This document shows, piece by piece, positions 17,851 to 25,095 of a stretch of DNA of 64,000 nt; position 1 is the stretch's first letter, and every line of letters starts with the position of its first letter. The translations under genes were made by a program, and so were the position numbers. Below the pieces are notes generated by a model. That model saw only the letters and a program-made list of their open reading frames with translations. It had not been told where the DNA came from and ran no database searches. The stretch is from assembly GCA_026129545.1 (NCBI GenBank), contig JAHCHX010000001.1, forward strand, positions 371,501-435,500, written 5' to 3'. Source of the DNA: Saprospiraceae bacterium (GTDB lineage Bacteria > Bacteroidota > Bacteroidia > Chitinophagales > Saprospiraceae).

Positions 17851-19083
17851 TCAAGTTGAGAGTGGCCGCATGGCAGGTTCTTTATCCATCAGTTGTTCGG
17901 GTGTCAGCGACGGGATGATTTTTTCCGCCCTGTCGAGCAGATACACCATAAAACTTCGCAATAGCATGAGGCCGAAGGGCATTCTTTCCACCACGACGGC
18001 ATAGAGGCTCACCGGTCGGAACGGCACATCGCCCACCCCGTCGCGGTTGAGGTCGTAGCCTTCGTACTTGTCCCAATAATTGCCTTCGAAGGTGTTGAGC
18101 ACCGTGTGTCCGTTGGTCGCCACGTCGAAAGAGTTGCCAAAAAAGTTGTTTTGACGCACGATGTTGGCATCGCAGCTGGCTTGCACCCTGAGTGCCCATC
18201 CGTTCTCGCGGAAGTGATTTTGCTCCATTGTGATGCGGCTTGCGCCTTCCATATACACTGCCGCTGAGTTGCGCTCGAAGGTGTTTTTGCGAATATGGCT
18301 GTCCGAGATGTCTTTGAGCAAAAGGCCATACGCCGAGCTCCCCCAATTTTCGGCAAATTGGTTTTCGAGCATCTGCACTTGCCGCGAATACATGACTGCC
18401 ACACCTGCGCCGTTGTTCCGAAAGATGTTGCGGAGGTAACGGTCGTTGTGCGAAAACATGAAGTGCAAGCCATAGCGGAGGTTGGCCTCGCTGGTGTTGT
18501 CTCGAATCTCGGAGTCGGACACAAACTCGAAATAGATGCCGTCGCGGTGGCCACTGATGTGGTTTGCCTCGATGAGGGCATTCGAGCCTTTCCACAGGTG
18601 GATTCCATTTCCGCTGTTTTGCTCTTCTTTCAGAATGCCGCGAATATCGTTGCGGCTCACACGCCCATCTTTGGTGTCGGATAGGTAAATGGCAAAGTTG
18701 CAGTCGCGCAAGCGGTTGTTTTCAATCAGCACGTTGCTGGCGGACAATACTTTGATGCCTGCCAAATCAATCGTGCTCAGTTGGCCGGTATTGCGGATTT
18801 CAAAGCCCCGGACAGTCACGTTTGAAGCGGTGACGGTGAGCACCTCATAACGATGCTGACCATCCAGCACGGGGTAGTCGAGTCCTACAAGGGTCAGCGG
18901 TTTGTCAATGGTCAAGTTGCCTTCGGTGTAGACGCCGGGGTGCACGACAATCGTGTCGCCAGCCGCAGCTTTTTCCAAAGCCACACGGATAGTCGGATAG
19001 GGTAGGTCGGCGCCGACATGGAGCTGGGCGGCTGGGAGGTTGGCGGTAAAAAACAGCAGTATGGCGAAAGTGGTAAATTTCAT
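17851..19083 (-). CDS. nosD: NosD, periplasmic CuZ-maturation protein
   Basis: 410 residues with signal peptide (MKFTTFAILLFFTANLPAAQ). The body is a right-handed beta-helix of CASH/NosD repeats, e.g. VTVRGFEIRNTG, NVLIENNRLRDCNFAIYLSD, DGIYFEFVSDSEIRDN. The C-terminus carries the NosD-type tail GNYWDKYEGYDLNRDGVGDVPFRP. In known systems NosD works with NosFY in building the CuZ site of nitrous oxide reductase. Genes follow in the order nosD, cupin, 4-TM, fasciclin, array, nosF, nosY. Confidence 0.94.
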   Translation of the reverse strand: MKFTTFAILLFFTANLPAAQLHVGADLPYPTIRVALEKAAAGDTIVVHPGVYTEGNLTIDKPLTLVGLDYPVLDGQHRYEVLTVTASNVTVRGFEIRNTGQLSTIDLAGIKVLSASNVLIENNRLRDCNFAIYLSDTKDGRVSRNDIRGILKEEQNSGNGIHLWKGSNALIEANHISGHRDGIYFEFVSDSEIRDNTSEANLRYGLHFMFSHNDRYLRNIFRNNGAGVAVMYSRQVQMLENQFAENWGSSAYGLLLKDISDSHIRKNTFERNSAAVYMEGASRITMEQNHFRENGWALRVQASCDANIVRQNNFFGNSFDVATNGHTVLNTFEGNYWDKYEGYDLNRDGVGDVPFRPVSLYAVVVERMPFGLMLLRSFMVYLLDRAEKIIPSLTPEQLMDKEPAMRPLST

Positions 19084-19205
19084 TTTTAGCGTTTTTCTCC
19101 CACAGACTTATTTGTGGGAAATAGAAAAATCGTAGCTGCTCGAGCGGCGGCAGCACTCCGAAGCACATTCCGGGGCGCTGCCCCTGTCTAAGCTTCTGTG
19201 AAAAA

Positions 19206-19703
19206 TCAGTCTTTTGCTTTTCCCTTGCCTTCTTCGCCTCTATCCCCGGCACGTTCGCCGCTGCCATTTGCATTGAACCACTGAATCAGCACATTGCGTT
19301 GGGTGCTTGAAAGATTGGCTTTAGGGTGGAGCCCCGCCCAAGTATAACTCGGCAAAGGCATTTCACCTTCTTGCACTGTTTCAGGAACTTCTTCCATTAA
19401 GTCGGCGAGGTCTTCGCCCCCGAGTTTGCCAAACTCGGAGAAATTCAGATGCTCGCGCCCTTCCGCGATGTGGTTTGCAAGCCACCGCGAAACGGGGGCT
19501 ATTTTGCTGTACCAAGGGTACTTGGTCTCGAATGAGTGGCAATCGTAGCACGCATCCTTCAAAATCGAAAGCACTTCGGTCGGCGGGTTGGCGACGTTCT
19601 GAAAGTCAACCGTCGAATCAACGACAGGATTCTTTTGGTCAGGTCTGATGAGTTGGATGAGCACGAAAAGCCCTGCCACTGCCCACGCGATTTTTTTGAG
19701 CAT
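19206..19703 (-). CDS. Haem-binding-domain cytochrome c (nos-associated)
   Basis: 165 residues from the ATG at 19703; the frame is open 20 codons further. A single N-terminal membrane helix (KKIAWAVAGLFVLIQLI) anchors a periplasmic domain with one c-type haem site, CYDCH, in the context LKDACYDCHSFETKYPWYSKIAPVS typical of the Haem_bd family of Bacteroidota. A later MPLPSYTWAG supplies a possible Met ligand. Likely an electron carrier to NosZ or cbb3 oxidase. An FNR-like palindrome lies at 19763-19776 with a near-consensus -7 box (TTATTTTG) between, so it may have its own promoter. Confidence 0.85.
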   Translation of the reverse strand: MLKKIAWAVAGLFVLIQLIRPDQKNPVVDSTVDFQNVANPPTEVLSILKDACYDCHSFETKYPWYSKIAPVSRWLANHIAEGREHLNFSEFGKLGGEDLADLMEEVPETVQEGEMPLPSYTWAGLHPKANLSSTQRNVLIQWFNANGSGERAGDRGEEGKGKAKD

Positions 19704-19762
19704 TTTGATTGAGTTTTTTGAAATGAACGCTTCAAAATAACGGGAACATCCATTCGCAGGCA

Positions 19763-19776
19763 ATGACCTTTGTCAC
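19763..19776 (-). promoter_or_regulatory. FNR-like palindrome (TGAC-N4-GTCA) before the haem-binding cytochrome
   Basis: AATGACCTTTGTCACG contains TGAC-CTTT-GTCA, centre 19769.5. The nearest -7-like box on the minus strand (TTATTTTG, 19733-19740) has one mismatch and lies 36.5 bp away, one base off the spacing at other sites. Confidence 0.45.
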
Positions 19777-19807
19777 GCCGACCAGTGATGCTTTGATGCG
19801 GACTCAA

Positions 19808-20842
19808 TCAAAAACTTCCCTGCACCTCCGCCCAAGTCATATCCTTTCCCCCGCCGACTTCCGCCTTCACTGCCTCCAAATCTTTTTTGTCCGAAAAGCT
19901 TGCGATATCGGCACGCATCGGGCTTTTGAGCGCATCGTTTTGAAGAAAAAACGCTTGGTGAACATCCACAAAAGCCCCCATTTTTTTGAAATCAACTGCG
20001 ACCACTTGAGCGATGTTGGCTTCGGGCACGCTGCCTTCTCTCAGAAAATTGACCAAGCAGTTGAGGTCGTCGAATTTGTACACTTTGCCCTTCTTTGTCA
20101 CGACTTCGGTGCCAAATCGCTTGTCGGTCAATGTCATTTTGCAATGGAAACACTCGTCCTGCCCATAGCGTATCGGCTCTGGGCCAATGGCGCAAGTGGT
20201 GAATGACAGAAGGGCGAATAAGCCAAAGATGGCGGCTGTGGCGCTTGCTGTGGTGTGTTGCATCCGTATCTTTTTTTTATGTTTGAAAAATTCCCATCCC
20301 CAAAGTGCGGTCGCCAGTAAGCAAACCGCGATGATGACCCACGCCCCTATGTCGGGGCCAGAATAGGAGGTGAAATTGAGCAAGTTTTTATAGCCAATCA
20401 ACGGCGGCTGATACGACATATCCGGGACCTTGATGGCCGCATTGGGGTCGAGATTGTGGCCGTAGTCGTAGCCCCAACGCCAGAACGACCACAGTGCCGC
20501 TGCTCCATAAGTATATGACAGAATCACGAAAAACAGCAAGATGCGCGAATTGCCCAATACCGCCACCGTCAGCCCCACCGCGATTAGGAAGCCAATCAGG
20601 GGGCCTATGTATTTGAACTCGGGGAACATTTCCACGCTGATATGCTTCATGCCGATATAATGGTTCAAGCCATTGATGATATCCACCTGCCCTGTCAGAT
20701 TGTCTGTCCATATCTTCATGGTCAGCCCTTCTGGATATTGTGGTGCCCAAAGCAATATCTGCCAGAGCGGCACGAAGTAGGCGACGATGAGCGATAGGCT
20801 CGCCACACCCATTGCGATACGGGTTGTTTTGCTAAGAGTCAT
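19808..20842 (-). CDS. nosL: Membrane protein fused to NosL copper-chaperone domain
   Basis: 344 residues. Residues 1-190 form a membrane domain with about five helices and a large periplasmic loop. Residues 194-344 are a complete NosL lipoprotein: MQHTTASATAAIFGLFALLSF followed by TTC (lipidation Cys 217) and the copper site ECFHCKMTL, then NosL core. In known systems NosL delivers copper(I) to NosZ. No stop separates the two halves, yet the second begins with its own ATG (20263) and signal sequence, so internal initiation or an in-frame fusion of two genes is possible. It follows nosZ after a perfect 20-bp inverted repeat. Confidence 0.88.
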   Translation of the reverse strand: MTLSKTTRIAMGVASLSLIVAYFVPLWQILLWAPQYPEGLTMKIWTDNLTGQVDIINGLNHYIGMKHISVEMFPEFKYIGPLIGFLIAVGLTVAVLGNSRILLFFVILSYTYGAAALWSFWRWGYDYGHNLDPNAAIKVPDMSYQPPLIGYKNLLNFTSYSGPDIGAWVIIAVCLLATALWGWEFFKHKKKIRMQHTTASATAAIFGLFALLSFTTCAIGPEPIRYGQDECFHCKMTLTDKRFGTEVVTKKGKVYKFDDLNCLVNFLREGSVPEANIAQVVAVDFKKMGAFVDVHQAFFLQNDALKSPMRADIASFSDKKDLEAVKAEVGGGKDMTWAEVQGSF

Positions 20843-20861
20843 GAGTTGTGGATTTGTGGAT

Positions 20862-20914
20862 TTGGGGATTTGTTTATTTGGCGCTTACAAATCCCCAAAT
20901 AAACAAATCCCCAA
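20862..20914. repeat. 20-bp perfect inverted repeat between nosZ and nosL
   Basis: Arms TTGGGGATTTGTTTATTTGG (20862-20881) and its exact complement (20895-20914) with a 13-nt loop. It lies 8 bp after the nosZ stop codon on the transcript. No T-run follows, so it looks more like an RNA-stabilising or processing stem than a full terminator. Confidence 0.8.
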
Positions 20915-20921
20915 AAAGTAG

Positions 20922-22922
20922 TTACTTCGCTTCGCCTGTTGGCTCGGCTTTGTTGCCGGTGCTGTAAGTGAGCGGCACATTGGAGCCACGCGGCGACACG
21001 CGCACATAGCCTTGCATTTCTTGGTGGAGCGCCGAGCAGAAGTCGGTGCAATAGATGGGGAACACGCCCGTGCGGTCGGGCACCCATTTGAGTGTGCAGG
21101 TTTCGCCGGGCATGATGAGGATTTCGGCGTTGTTGGCGCCTTTCACCGCGAAGCCGTGCGGCACGTCCCAGTCCTGTTCGAGGTTGGTGACGTGGAAATA
21201 GACCTCGTCGCCCATTTTCACGCCTTCGATGTTGTCGGGTGTGAAGTGCGAACGGATGGAGGTCATCAGCACATGCACTTTGTTGCCTTCGCGGAATACC
21301 CTCGCCTCTTTTTCGCCTTTCGCCACATAGGGGTGGTTGTTCTCCTCGATTTTGAAGATTTTGACCGATTTGGGTGCCACCAAACTGGCAGGTATTGCTT
21401 CGGCGTAGTGCGGCTCGCCGGTGGTTGGGAAGTCGAGCAGAAGTTTCATTTTGTCGCCCGAAATATCATACAGTTGGGCAGATTGCGTCAGTTCAGGTCC
21501 GGTGGGCAAGTAGCGGTCTTTGGTGATTTTGTTGTAAGCAATCACATACTTGCCGTGTGGCTTGCGAGTGGGGCCGCCCGGCACGCTGAGGTGGCCGATG
21601 GAATAATAAGTCGGCACGCGGTCAACGACTTCGAGTTTTTCGATGTCCCATTTCACGATTTCTGAAGAGACGAAGAATGAGGTGTAAGCAAAGCCTTTGC
21701 CGTCGAACTCCGTGTGCAACGGGCCAAGTCCCGGTTTTTTCACTTCGCCATGCAGCACCGCATCGTACTTCAACACGGGGATTCCCTCAAATTCGCCTTC
21801 AAAGTTTTTGTCAGCGATAGCCTTTTGCATTTTGCTAAACGAAAAAACGGGAATCACGGCGGCCAATTTGCCAGAGGCGCAAATGAATTCCCCAGATGGG
21901 TCCACGTCGCAGCCATGTGGCGATTTCGGGCAGGGAACGAAGTACACGATGTCTTTGAGTTCGTTGGGGTCAAGCACGACTACTTCGTCTTTGATGGTCG
22001 ACGTGCCTGTGTGTGTCTTTTCGTCAAAGACGTTGTGCGCGTAGCGGACTTTTGACTTTTTGCCTTTTCCGGCCTTCACGTATTCTTCGCATTTTTTCCA
22101 GTTGACGGCCATCACGAAATCCTTGTCTTTTTGCGAGGCATTCACCTCAAGCAAGGTGCTGGCCAGCTCGGTGTTGTAGCAAGAGAAGAAGAACCAATCG
22201 TGTGAAGGGCCGCGACCGCAGCGGGCCAAGTCGAAATTGACACCCGGAAGCAATACTTGGAAGGCGACATTCATGTGCCCGGTTTCCTTGTCAATGCCTA
22301 CGAAGGAGACGGTGCCTTTGAAATTCTGTTTGTAGGTGCTGATGGGCACGTCGGGGTTTGATTCCTTGTCGTCGAGTGGATAAGAGAAACGAGTGCCTGC
22401 CACGGCGTACTCTGAGTTTTCCGTCAGGAAAGGGGAGGAGTGGTTGCCGGAGCTGTTCGGAATTTCGATGATTTCCTCGGTGCGGAAGGTGGCAAGGCTG
22501 ATGCGGGCGATGCGCGGCGTATTGTTCCCGTTCACGAAAGCCCAGCGGCCGTCGTGCTCGCCATTGGTGGTGGAGAGGGCGATGTGGTGGGTATCGTCCC
22601 AGGGCACAAAGCCATGCGAGGTGTTGAGCATGGGCTTGGTCTCCTCGCTGAATCCCCATCCGCTTTCGGGGTTGAGCGAGAAAACCGGGATGATGCGGAA
22701 CAAGCGCCCAGAAGGGATGCCATAGACACTTACCTGACCATTGAAACCGCCAGAAACGATGTTATAGAACTCATCGTGCTTTCCCGGTGCCACATAGACC
22801 TTGGAGGCGGCATCGCCCTCGACGGCGGATGTGGGATTTTGAGGTTTGCAGCCGGGCGACGACAACAGAACGGGCAGCGTCAGGGCGGCTGTTATGAAGA
22901 GAACAAGATGTCGGTGTTTCAT
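20922..22922 (-). CDS. nosZ: Nitrous oxide reductase, Sec-type (clade II)
   Basis: 666 residues. It reduces N2O to N2 in the periplasm with CuZ and CuA centres. The N-terminus is a Sec signal ending in a probable lipobox (LLSSPGC) with no twin-arginine motif, the mark of clade II. The beta-propeller carries CuZ histidines (DDTHHIA near 112, SPHGCDVDPSG, GPLHTEF, HYAEA) and the C-terminal cupredoxin has the CuA set CTDFCSALHQEM (Cys625, Cys629, His633, Met636) plus the upstream VPHGF histidine. All ligands look intact, so the enzyme should be active. It lies downstream of a cytochrome c gene and upstream of the NosL fusion. Confidence 0.97.
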   Translation of the reverse strand: MKHRHLVLFITAALTLPVLLSSPGCKPQNPTSAVEGDAASKVYVAPGKHDEFYNIVSGGFNGQVSVYGIPSGRLFRIIPVFSLNPESGWGFSEETKPMLNTSHGFVPWDDTHHIALSTTNGEHDGRWAFVNGNNTPRIARISLATFRTEEIIEIPNSSGNHSSPFLTENSEYAVAGTRFSYPLDDKESNPDVPISTYKQNFKGTVSFVGIDKETGHMNVAFQVLLPGVNFDLARCGRGPSHDWFFFSCYNTELASTLLEVNASQKDKDFVMAVNWKKCEEYVKAGKGKKSKVRYAHNVFDEKTHTGTSTIKDEVVVLDPNELKDIVYFVPCPKSPHGCDVDPSGEFICASGKLAAVIPVFSFSKMQKAIADKNFEGEFEGIPVLKYDAVLHGEVKKPGLGPLHTEFDGKGFAYTSFFVSSEIVKWDIEKLEVVDRVPTYYSIGHLSVPGGPTRKPHGKYVIAYNKITKDRYLPTGPELTQSAQLYDISGDKMKLLLDFPTTGEPHYAEAIPASLVAPKSVKIFKIEENNHPYVAKGEKEARVFREGNKVHVLMTSIRSHFTPDNIEGVKMGDEVYFHVTNLEQDWDVPHGFAVKGANNAEILIMPGETCTLKWVPDRTGVFPIYCTDFCSALHQEMQGYVRVSPRGSNVPLTYSTGNKAEPTGEAK

Positions 22923-22952
22923 AAAAAATGATGTTTGAATAGTTATGGTGGT

Positions 22953-23009
22953 GGAAGGTAGAAGGTGGAGGGTAGGAGGCGGTGGCTTGGGGAATACCCT
23001 CTACCTTCC
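22953..23009. repeat. Imperfect inverted repeat before nosZ
   Basis: GGAAGGTAGAAGGTGGAGGGTA (22953-22974) faces TACCCTCTACCTTCC (22995-23009). It fills most of the ~100-bp gap between the cytochrome gene and nosZ and could form an RNA stem ahead of the nosZ start. Confidence 0.6.
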
Positions 23010-23022
23010 ATCCTCTGCCCCT

Positions 23023-23490
23023 TTATTTTTCTCCGTCGTTGGAGCGCATGAATTCGAGGATTTTGCGTGCGTCTTCTTCGGACACGTTTTGGTTGGGCAT
23101 CCGCACAAGACACTCCTCAAGCATTTTCTGCGCCTCGGCATCTGTTTCGAGCATCATGTCCACGTTGGTAATCATGTTCATTATCCAAACGGGTTGGCGT
23201 TTTTTCGTGACACCTGCCCAGCCGGGGCCTACGACACGCTCGTCGGTGAGTTTGTGGCAGGCGAGACACTTGGTCTCGTAAATGCTTTTGCCTGTTGATA
23301 CCCATTCTGATTTGAGCGGGTTGGTGAGTTCCACGGATTTGATTTCGGTGCCATGTACTTCGGGTTGCGGAATGGCGAGCTCCGAGGCGGTCGGTGATTT
23401 TTTTGCTTTTTCCTCAGCCTCTTTTTTAGAGGTGCAGGCAAAAAACGCAAGGAGCAAAAACGCGGTGAAGAGAGTTGCTTTGCCAGACAT
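23023..23490 (-). CDS. Small lipoprotein cytochrome c, first gene of the nos operon
   Basis: 155 residues from the ATG at 23490 (the longer open frame runs into the promoter). Lipoprotein signal MSGKATLFTAFLLLAFFAC with Cys19, charged linker, then one haem site KCLACH, and a Met-containing C-terminal part (ECLVRMPNQNVSEEDARKILEFM). Likely passes electrons to NosZ, which follows directly. Its promoter has a perfect -7 box, two FNR-like palindromes 22 bp apart and a separate short palindrome at the expected transcript start. Confidence 0.9.
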   Translation of the reverse strand: MSGKATLFTAFLLLAFFACTSKKEAEEKAKKSPTASELAIPQPEVHGTEIKSVELTNPLKSEWVSTGKSIYETKCLACHKLTDERVVGPGWAGVTKKRQPVWIMNMITNVDMMLETDAEAQKMLEECLVRMPNQNVSEEDARKILEFMRSNDGEK

Positions 23491-23525
23491 AGTAAGATAG
23501 GTGTTGCTGTGATGAAAAAAGAAAT

Positions 23526-23543
23526 AAAGAGTGTCAACTCTTT
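23526..23543. promoter_or_regulatory. Possible operator at the nos transcript start
   Basis: AAAGAGT-gtca-ACTCTTT is an inverted repeat that begins 8 bp downstream of the nos -7 box, a position expected to block initiation. The adjacent Rrf2 regulator is the natural candidate, but the motif is not one I can assign to that family. Confidence 0.45.
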
Positions 23544-23550
23544 TTATTGA

Positions 23551-23558
23551 CAAAAGTA
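23551..23558 (-). promoter_or_regulatory. -7 promoter box of the nos operon
   Basis: Minus-strand TACTTTTG, exact TAnnTTTG match, expected transcript start near 23547. Confidence 0.65.
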
Positions 23559-23581
23559 TTGGCAAGCACACAGGAAGGTTG

Positions 23582-23595
23582 ATGAGGTGCGTCAC
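23582..23595 (-). promoter_or_regulatory. FNR-like site for the nos promoter
   Basis: TGAG-GTGC-GTCA (centre 23588.5) is 37.5 bp from the end of the nos -7 box, the same distance as at the copper ATPase. One half-site has a single deviation. Confidence 0.55.
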
Positions 23596-23603
23596 CTAAG
23601 GGC

Positions 23604-23617
23604 TTGATTTGCGTCAT
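23604..23617 (+). promoter_or_regulatory. FNR-like site for the Rrf2 promoter
   Basis: TTGATTTGCGTCAT contains TGAT-TTGC-GTCA (centre 23610.5). It is 38.5 bp from the end of a plus-strand -7 box (23642-23649) and 22 bp from the nos-facing site, so each site serves one arm of the divergent promoter. Confidence 0.55.
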
Positions 23618-23641
23618 GCAAGCGAAATCTTGTTTTTGGGC

Positions 23642-23649
23642 TAATTTTG
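23642..23649 (+). promoter_or_regulatory. -7 promoter box for the Rrf2 regulator
   Basis: Plus-strand TAATTTTG, fits TAnnTTTG, 23 bp before the ATG at 23672. Confidence 0.55.
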
Positions 23650-23671
23650 CCTCCGAAAATTGCTTGGTTTT

Positions 23672-24103
23672 ATGTTCTCCAAAACTTTCGGCTATGCGTT
23701 GCGGGCTGTCACGTTCGTCACTATTCACGGGAACGACGGCAACAAAGTGGGGTTGCAGGAACTTTCGCAGGCGCTTGATGTGCCTCACCATTTTCTCGGA
23801 AAAATCATGCAAGACCTCGTGCGACACGGGGTGGTTGACTCTGTCAAAGGGCCGCACGGCGGCTTTTATGCCAATGCAAAGACAGGAAAAACGGTGTTGA
23901 CCGATATTTTGAGAATCACGGATGGGAATCTCGTCTTCAGCCAATGTGCGCTGGGCATCAAGCGATGCAACGCTGCGTATCCTTGCCCTCTGCACGACGA
24001 TTTTGCCCGGTGCCGCGACGGGATGCTTCAAATAATGGCGCAAAAAACTGTGTCCATGCTGGTGGAGGGTGTGGTGTCGGGCGACACCTTTCTGGTGCGT
24101 TGA
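23672..24103 (+). CDS. Rrf2-family transcriptional regulator with three-cysteine cluster motif
   Basis: 143 residues from the ATG at 23672 (a TTG four codons earlier is also in frame). N-terminal winged helix: FSKTFGYALRAVTFVTIH and LQELSQALDVPHHFLGKIMQ, then the wing KGPHGGFYA. Three cysteines follow as CALGIKRC and CNAAYPC (Cx6C, Cx5C), where IscR and NsrR bind an iron-sulfur cluster. Divergent from the nos operon, it is a plausible nitric-oxide or redox sensor controlling nos; NsrR-like function is inference from position and cysteines. Confidence 0.88.
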   Translation: MFSKTFGYALRAVTFVTIHGNDGNKVGLQELSQALDVPHHFLGKIMQDLVRHGVVDSVKGPHGGFYANAKTGKTVLTDILRITDGNLVFSQCALGIKRCNAAYPCPLHDDFARCRDGMLQIMAQKTVSMLVEGVVSGDTFLVR

Positions 24104-24241
24104 TTGCTCACAAGCAATGACGCATATCGACGCATATCGGTAGACATTAAGTCTGACGATGGGAGCGTAGGGATAGTTTTTTCAGAAGTCCGCACGGGAT
24201 ATGCTTCATGGCTTTCTCCGGGAAGATTTCCCCGCATGCGC

Positions 24242-24532
24242 TTACCCATACCAGCATTCGGCAGGCAGCTCCTGCCTCTCCTCCATCACTTCGAGTATGT
24301 GTGTTTTCGTCCACACGGCCATGATGCTTTCACCCTCAGGCGTGTGTGCGTCCACGAACGCGACATCTGTGCCGTGCGTGAGCAGGAAACCGATGGGTGT
24401 TTCCGTGTCGTGTGCATGGTGTTCGGACACGACTGGCACACAGGATAGATTCTGATAGTGGAAGGGGGAACCCGCTACGACGTGTGCTTCGCTGCGGAGC
24501 CAATCATCAATGTTTTGTTGTATAGTTCGCAT
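24242..24532 (-). CDS. Hypothetical small protein of the FNR-like-controlled unit
   Basis: 96 residues from the ATG at 24532 (open upstream to 24616). It starts MRTIQQNIDDWLRSEAHVVAG and ends EVMEERQELPAECWYG. It is soluble, rich in His and acidic residues (SEHHAHDTETPIG), with no signal peptide and no family I recognise. It follows the 75-residue gene by 70 bp on the same strand and converges with the Rrf2 gene. Confidence 0.5.
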   Translation of the reverse strand: MRTIQQNIDDWLRSEAHVVAGSPFHYQNLSCVPVVSEHHAHDTETPIGFLLTHGTDVAFVDAHTPEGESIMAVWTKTHILEVMEERQELPAECWYG

Positions 24533-24602
24533 GGTCGACGGTTTTTGAAAAAACGGATAAGGAGGGAAATGCGAATCACGCTGGAATTTTCCCCAAAAGT
24601 AG

Positions 24603-24830
24603 TCAAAAAATGTCAAACTCTCGCAAGGTCAGTTCGTGATTTCGCACATAAAAGGGACGCGGCTTTAGCAGGATGCCGCCGCCCTTGAACGGGGGCATCT
24701 TCTTTTGAAGGGCGCTTTCGTGGGATGCGCCTTCGGATGGAATGGTCAGGTCTGTTTCGGATGGGGCAGAAGCGCTCGCGCGTTTGGTCACATGGCGTGT
24801 GGTGTGTAAGTAGTAGGCTGTGTTACTCAT
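24603..24830 (-). CDS. Hypothetical 75-residue protein behind a tandem FNR-like promoter
   Basis: 75 residues from the ATG at 24830. The sequence is basic (HTTRHVTKRASASAP, ILLKPRPFYVRN) with no membrane segment and no family I know. The case for a real gene is its promoter: a TATTTTTG -7 box 21 bp upstream and two TGAC-N4-GTCA palindromes 22 bp apart, the nearer at exactly the spacing seen at nos. If the frame is wrong, the same promoter could make a small RNA. Confidence 0.45.
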   Translation of the reverse strand: MSNTAYYLHTTRHVTKRASASAPSETDLTIPSEGASHESALQKKMPPFKGGGILLKPRPFYVRNHELTLREFDIF

Positions 24831-24850
24831 GGTTAGGCTGCTGTTTTTTG

Positions 24851-24858
24851 CAAAAATA
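24851..24858 (-). promoter_or_regulatory. -7 promoter box for the small-gene unit
   Basis: Minus-strand TATTTTTG, fits TAnnTTTG. Confidence 0.55.
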
Positions 24859-24881
24859 AGGGAAAAATTTGTCGAAATGCC

Positions 24882-24895
24882 ATGACTGAGGTCAG
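24882..24895 (-). promoter_or_regulatory. FNR-like site, proximal, small-gene unit
   Basis: ATGACTGAGGTCAG contains TGAC-TGAG-GTCA, centre 24888.5, exactly 37.5 bp from the end of the -7 box. Confidence 0.6.
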
Positions 24896-24903
24896 CGATA
24901 TTT

Positions 24904-24917
24904 TTGACCCTCGTCAT
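24904..24917. promoter_or_regulatory. FNR-like site, distal, small-gene unit
   Basis: TTGACCCTCGTCAT contains TGAC-CCTC-GTCA, centre 24910.5, two helical turns (22 bp) from the proximal site, as in the nos/Rrf2 pair. Confidence 0.55.
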
Positions 24918-25018
24918 GTTTTCCCTCTCTACAAAAAGGAATTTTCTGAAAATCAGGTATTTGGAATCGTTTCTCACTTTTTGAACCAAAAGAGGCCCGA
25001 CCAATATCACCCTTACCC

Positions 25019-25032
25019 TTGACGCAAGTCAT
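25019..25032 (+). promoter_or_regulatory. FNR-like site before the cbb3 oxidase operon
   Basis: TTGACGCAAGTCAT contains TGAC-GCAA-GTCA, 64 bp upstream of the ccoS ATG. The -7 region at the expected distance (GCATCTTG) is a poor match, so the exact promoter is unclear. Confidence 0.5.
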
Positions 25033-25095
25033 CATGCCGCGATGTTCCGCCCACGCATCTTGCACCCGATTTCAGAAAAAAGACTCGCCGGGAAC

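Noticed and set aside
24104..24448. 114-codon plus-strand frame after the Rrf2 gene
   Set aside because: It runs antisense to the small gene at 24242-24532 and has no start context or recognisable motif. The choice between them is not certain, but the minus-strand gene has the promoter.
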